Shown here one piece after another: positions 5,768 through 6,751 of a DNA stretch of 6,751 bases. Numbering within the stretch: the first letter of the stretch is position 1; each line of letters opens with the position of its first letter. The notes beneath the pieces were generated by a model that was not told the origin of the DNA, did no database searches, and saw only the letters and a program-made list of their open reading frames with translations. This DNA is from Acidimicrobiia bacterium (GTDB taxonomy: Bacteria; Actinomycetota; Acidimicrobiia; Acidimicrobiales; JACDCH01), in assembly GCA_013694495.1 (NCBI GenBank), contig JACDCH010000484.1:1-6751 (forward strand), in the 5' to 3' direction. Position numbers and translations under genes: made by a program.

Positions 5768-5868
5768 AACGGACAACCTCTGTTCTTGGTGCTAGGTCGG
5801 TGACTCCCACCAGGGGGACACCGGCTCTCTGATTCGAAGCCGGACCCTTCGGGGGACGGTGGAAGATC

Positions 5869-6751
<883 letters not shown>

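Larger units (their letters stand above)
5571..5868 (+). other. Structured 5' leader of pre-16S rRNA
   Basis: This gene-free stretch of about 300 bases lies between the predicted rRNA start site and mature 16S. It holds a series of hairpins: a weaker one at 5581-5606, a strong one at 5625-5656, a small one at 5662-5675 (CCCGC/GCGGG), a nested cruciform at 5715-5767, and one at 5821-5843 (CCGGCT/AGCCGG), followed by CCC-TTCG-GGG at 5845-5854. I see no tRNA and no plausible protein. Leaders of this kind normally carry antitermination signals and half of the RNase III processing stem. The matching 3' half lies beyond the window. Confidence 0.65.

Noticed and set aside
5765..5798. Possible second rRNA promoter (TTGAAC with CTAGGT or TAGGTC)
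   Set aside because: The spacing from TTGAAC is 21-22 bases, too long. The alternative -35 CGGACA gives good spacing but is a weak box. It also overlaps the outer arm of the leader hairpin.
5641..5832. A 63-codon open frame in the rRNA leader
   Set aside because: There is no ribosome-binding site or recognisable product, and it spans the leader hairpins, which explain the sequence better.
5571..5868. A tRNA gene or tRNA-like fold in the rRNA leader
   Set aside because: ATTCGAA near 5832 resembles a T-loop, but no acceptor, D or anticodon stems surround it.

Overview
The window reads as chromosomal DNA of a high-GC actinobacterium, most likely class Acidimicrobiia (relatives of Iamia or Ilumatobacter). 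Two things support this. The protein-coding part is very GC-rich with strong third-position bias. The last ~880 bases are the 5' part of a 16S rRNA gene whose variable and conserved stretches look like Acidimicrobiia; that placement is from memory of such sequences, not from a search.

Layout. (1) Positions 1-48 hold a probable C-terminal scrap of an upstream plus-strand gene, followed at 55-98 by a GC-rich hairpin that looks like its terminator. (2) A plus-strand pair follows: an AAG/MPG-type 3-methyladenine DNA glycosylase (107-757) and a Nudix hydrolase (754-1308), overlapping by four bases. (3) Converging on them from the minus strand is a second pair: a class A penicillin-binding protein with two C-terminal PASTA domains (1887-4193) and, 50 bases downstream of it, a small membrane-anchored protein of unknown function (1339-1836). 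(4) Divergent from the PBP, after a 65-bp shared intergenic region, is tyrS (4259-5539). (5) A strong-looking rRNA promoter whose -35 box contains the tyrS stop codon drives a ~300-nt structured leader and then 16S rRNA (5869 to the window end, incomplete).

How they work together. Each cluster is coherent. The first pair fits alkylation repair plus hydrolysis of a nucleoside-diphosphate-linked compound. The second pair is cell-wall synthesis. tyrS and rrn belong to translation. The linkages mpg-tyrS and tyrS-rrn resemble what is known in mycobacteria (mpg next to tyrS in M. tuberculosis; rrnB downstream of tyrS in fast growers), so the minus-strand PBP module looks like an insertion into an old actinobacterial neighbourhood.

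I see no mobile element, CRISPR array, defence locus or tRNA gene, and nothing that clearly amounts to a new system. The points most worth following are the folded rRNA leader, the promoter/stop-codon overlap, a class A PBP with a lipoprotein-like signal, and the uncharacterised two-cysteine protein beside it.
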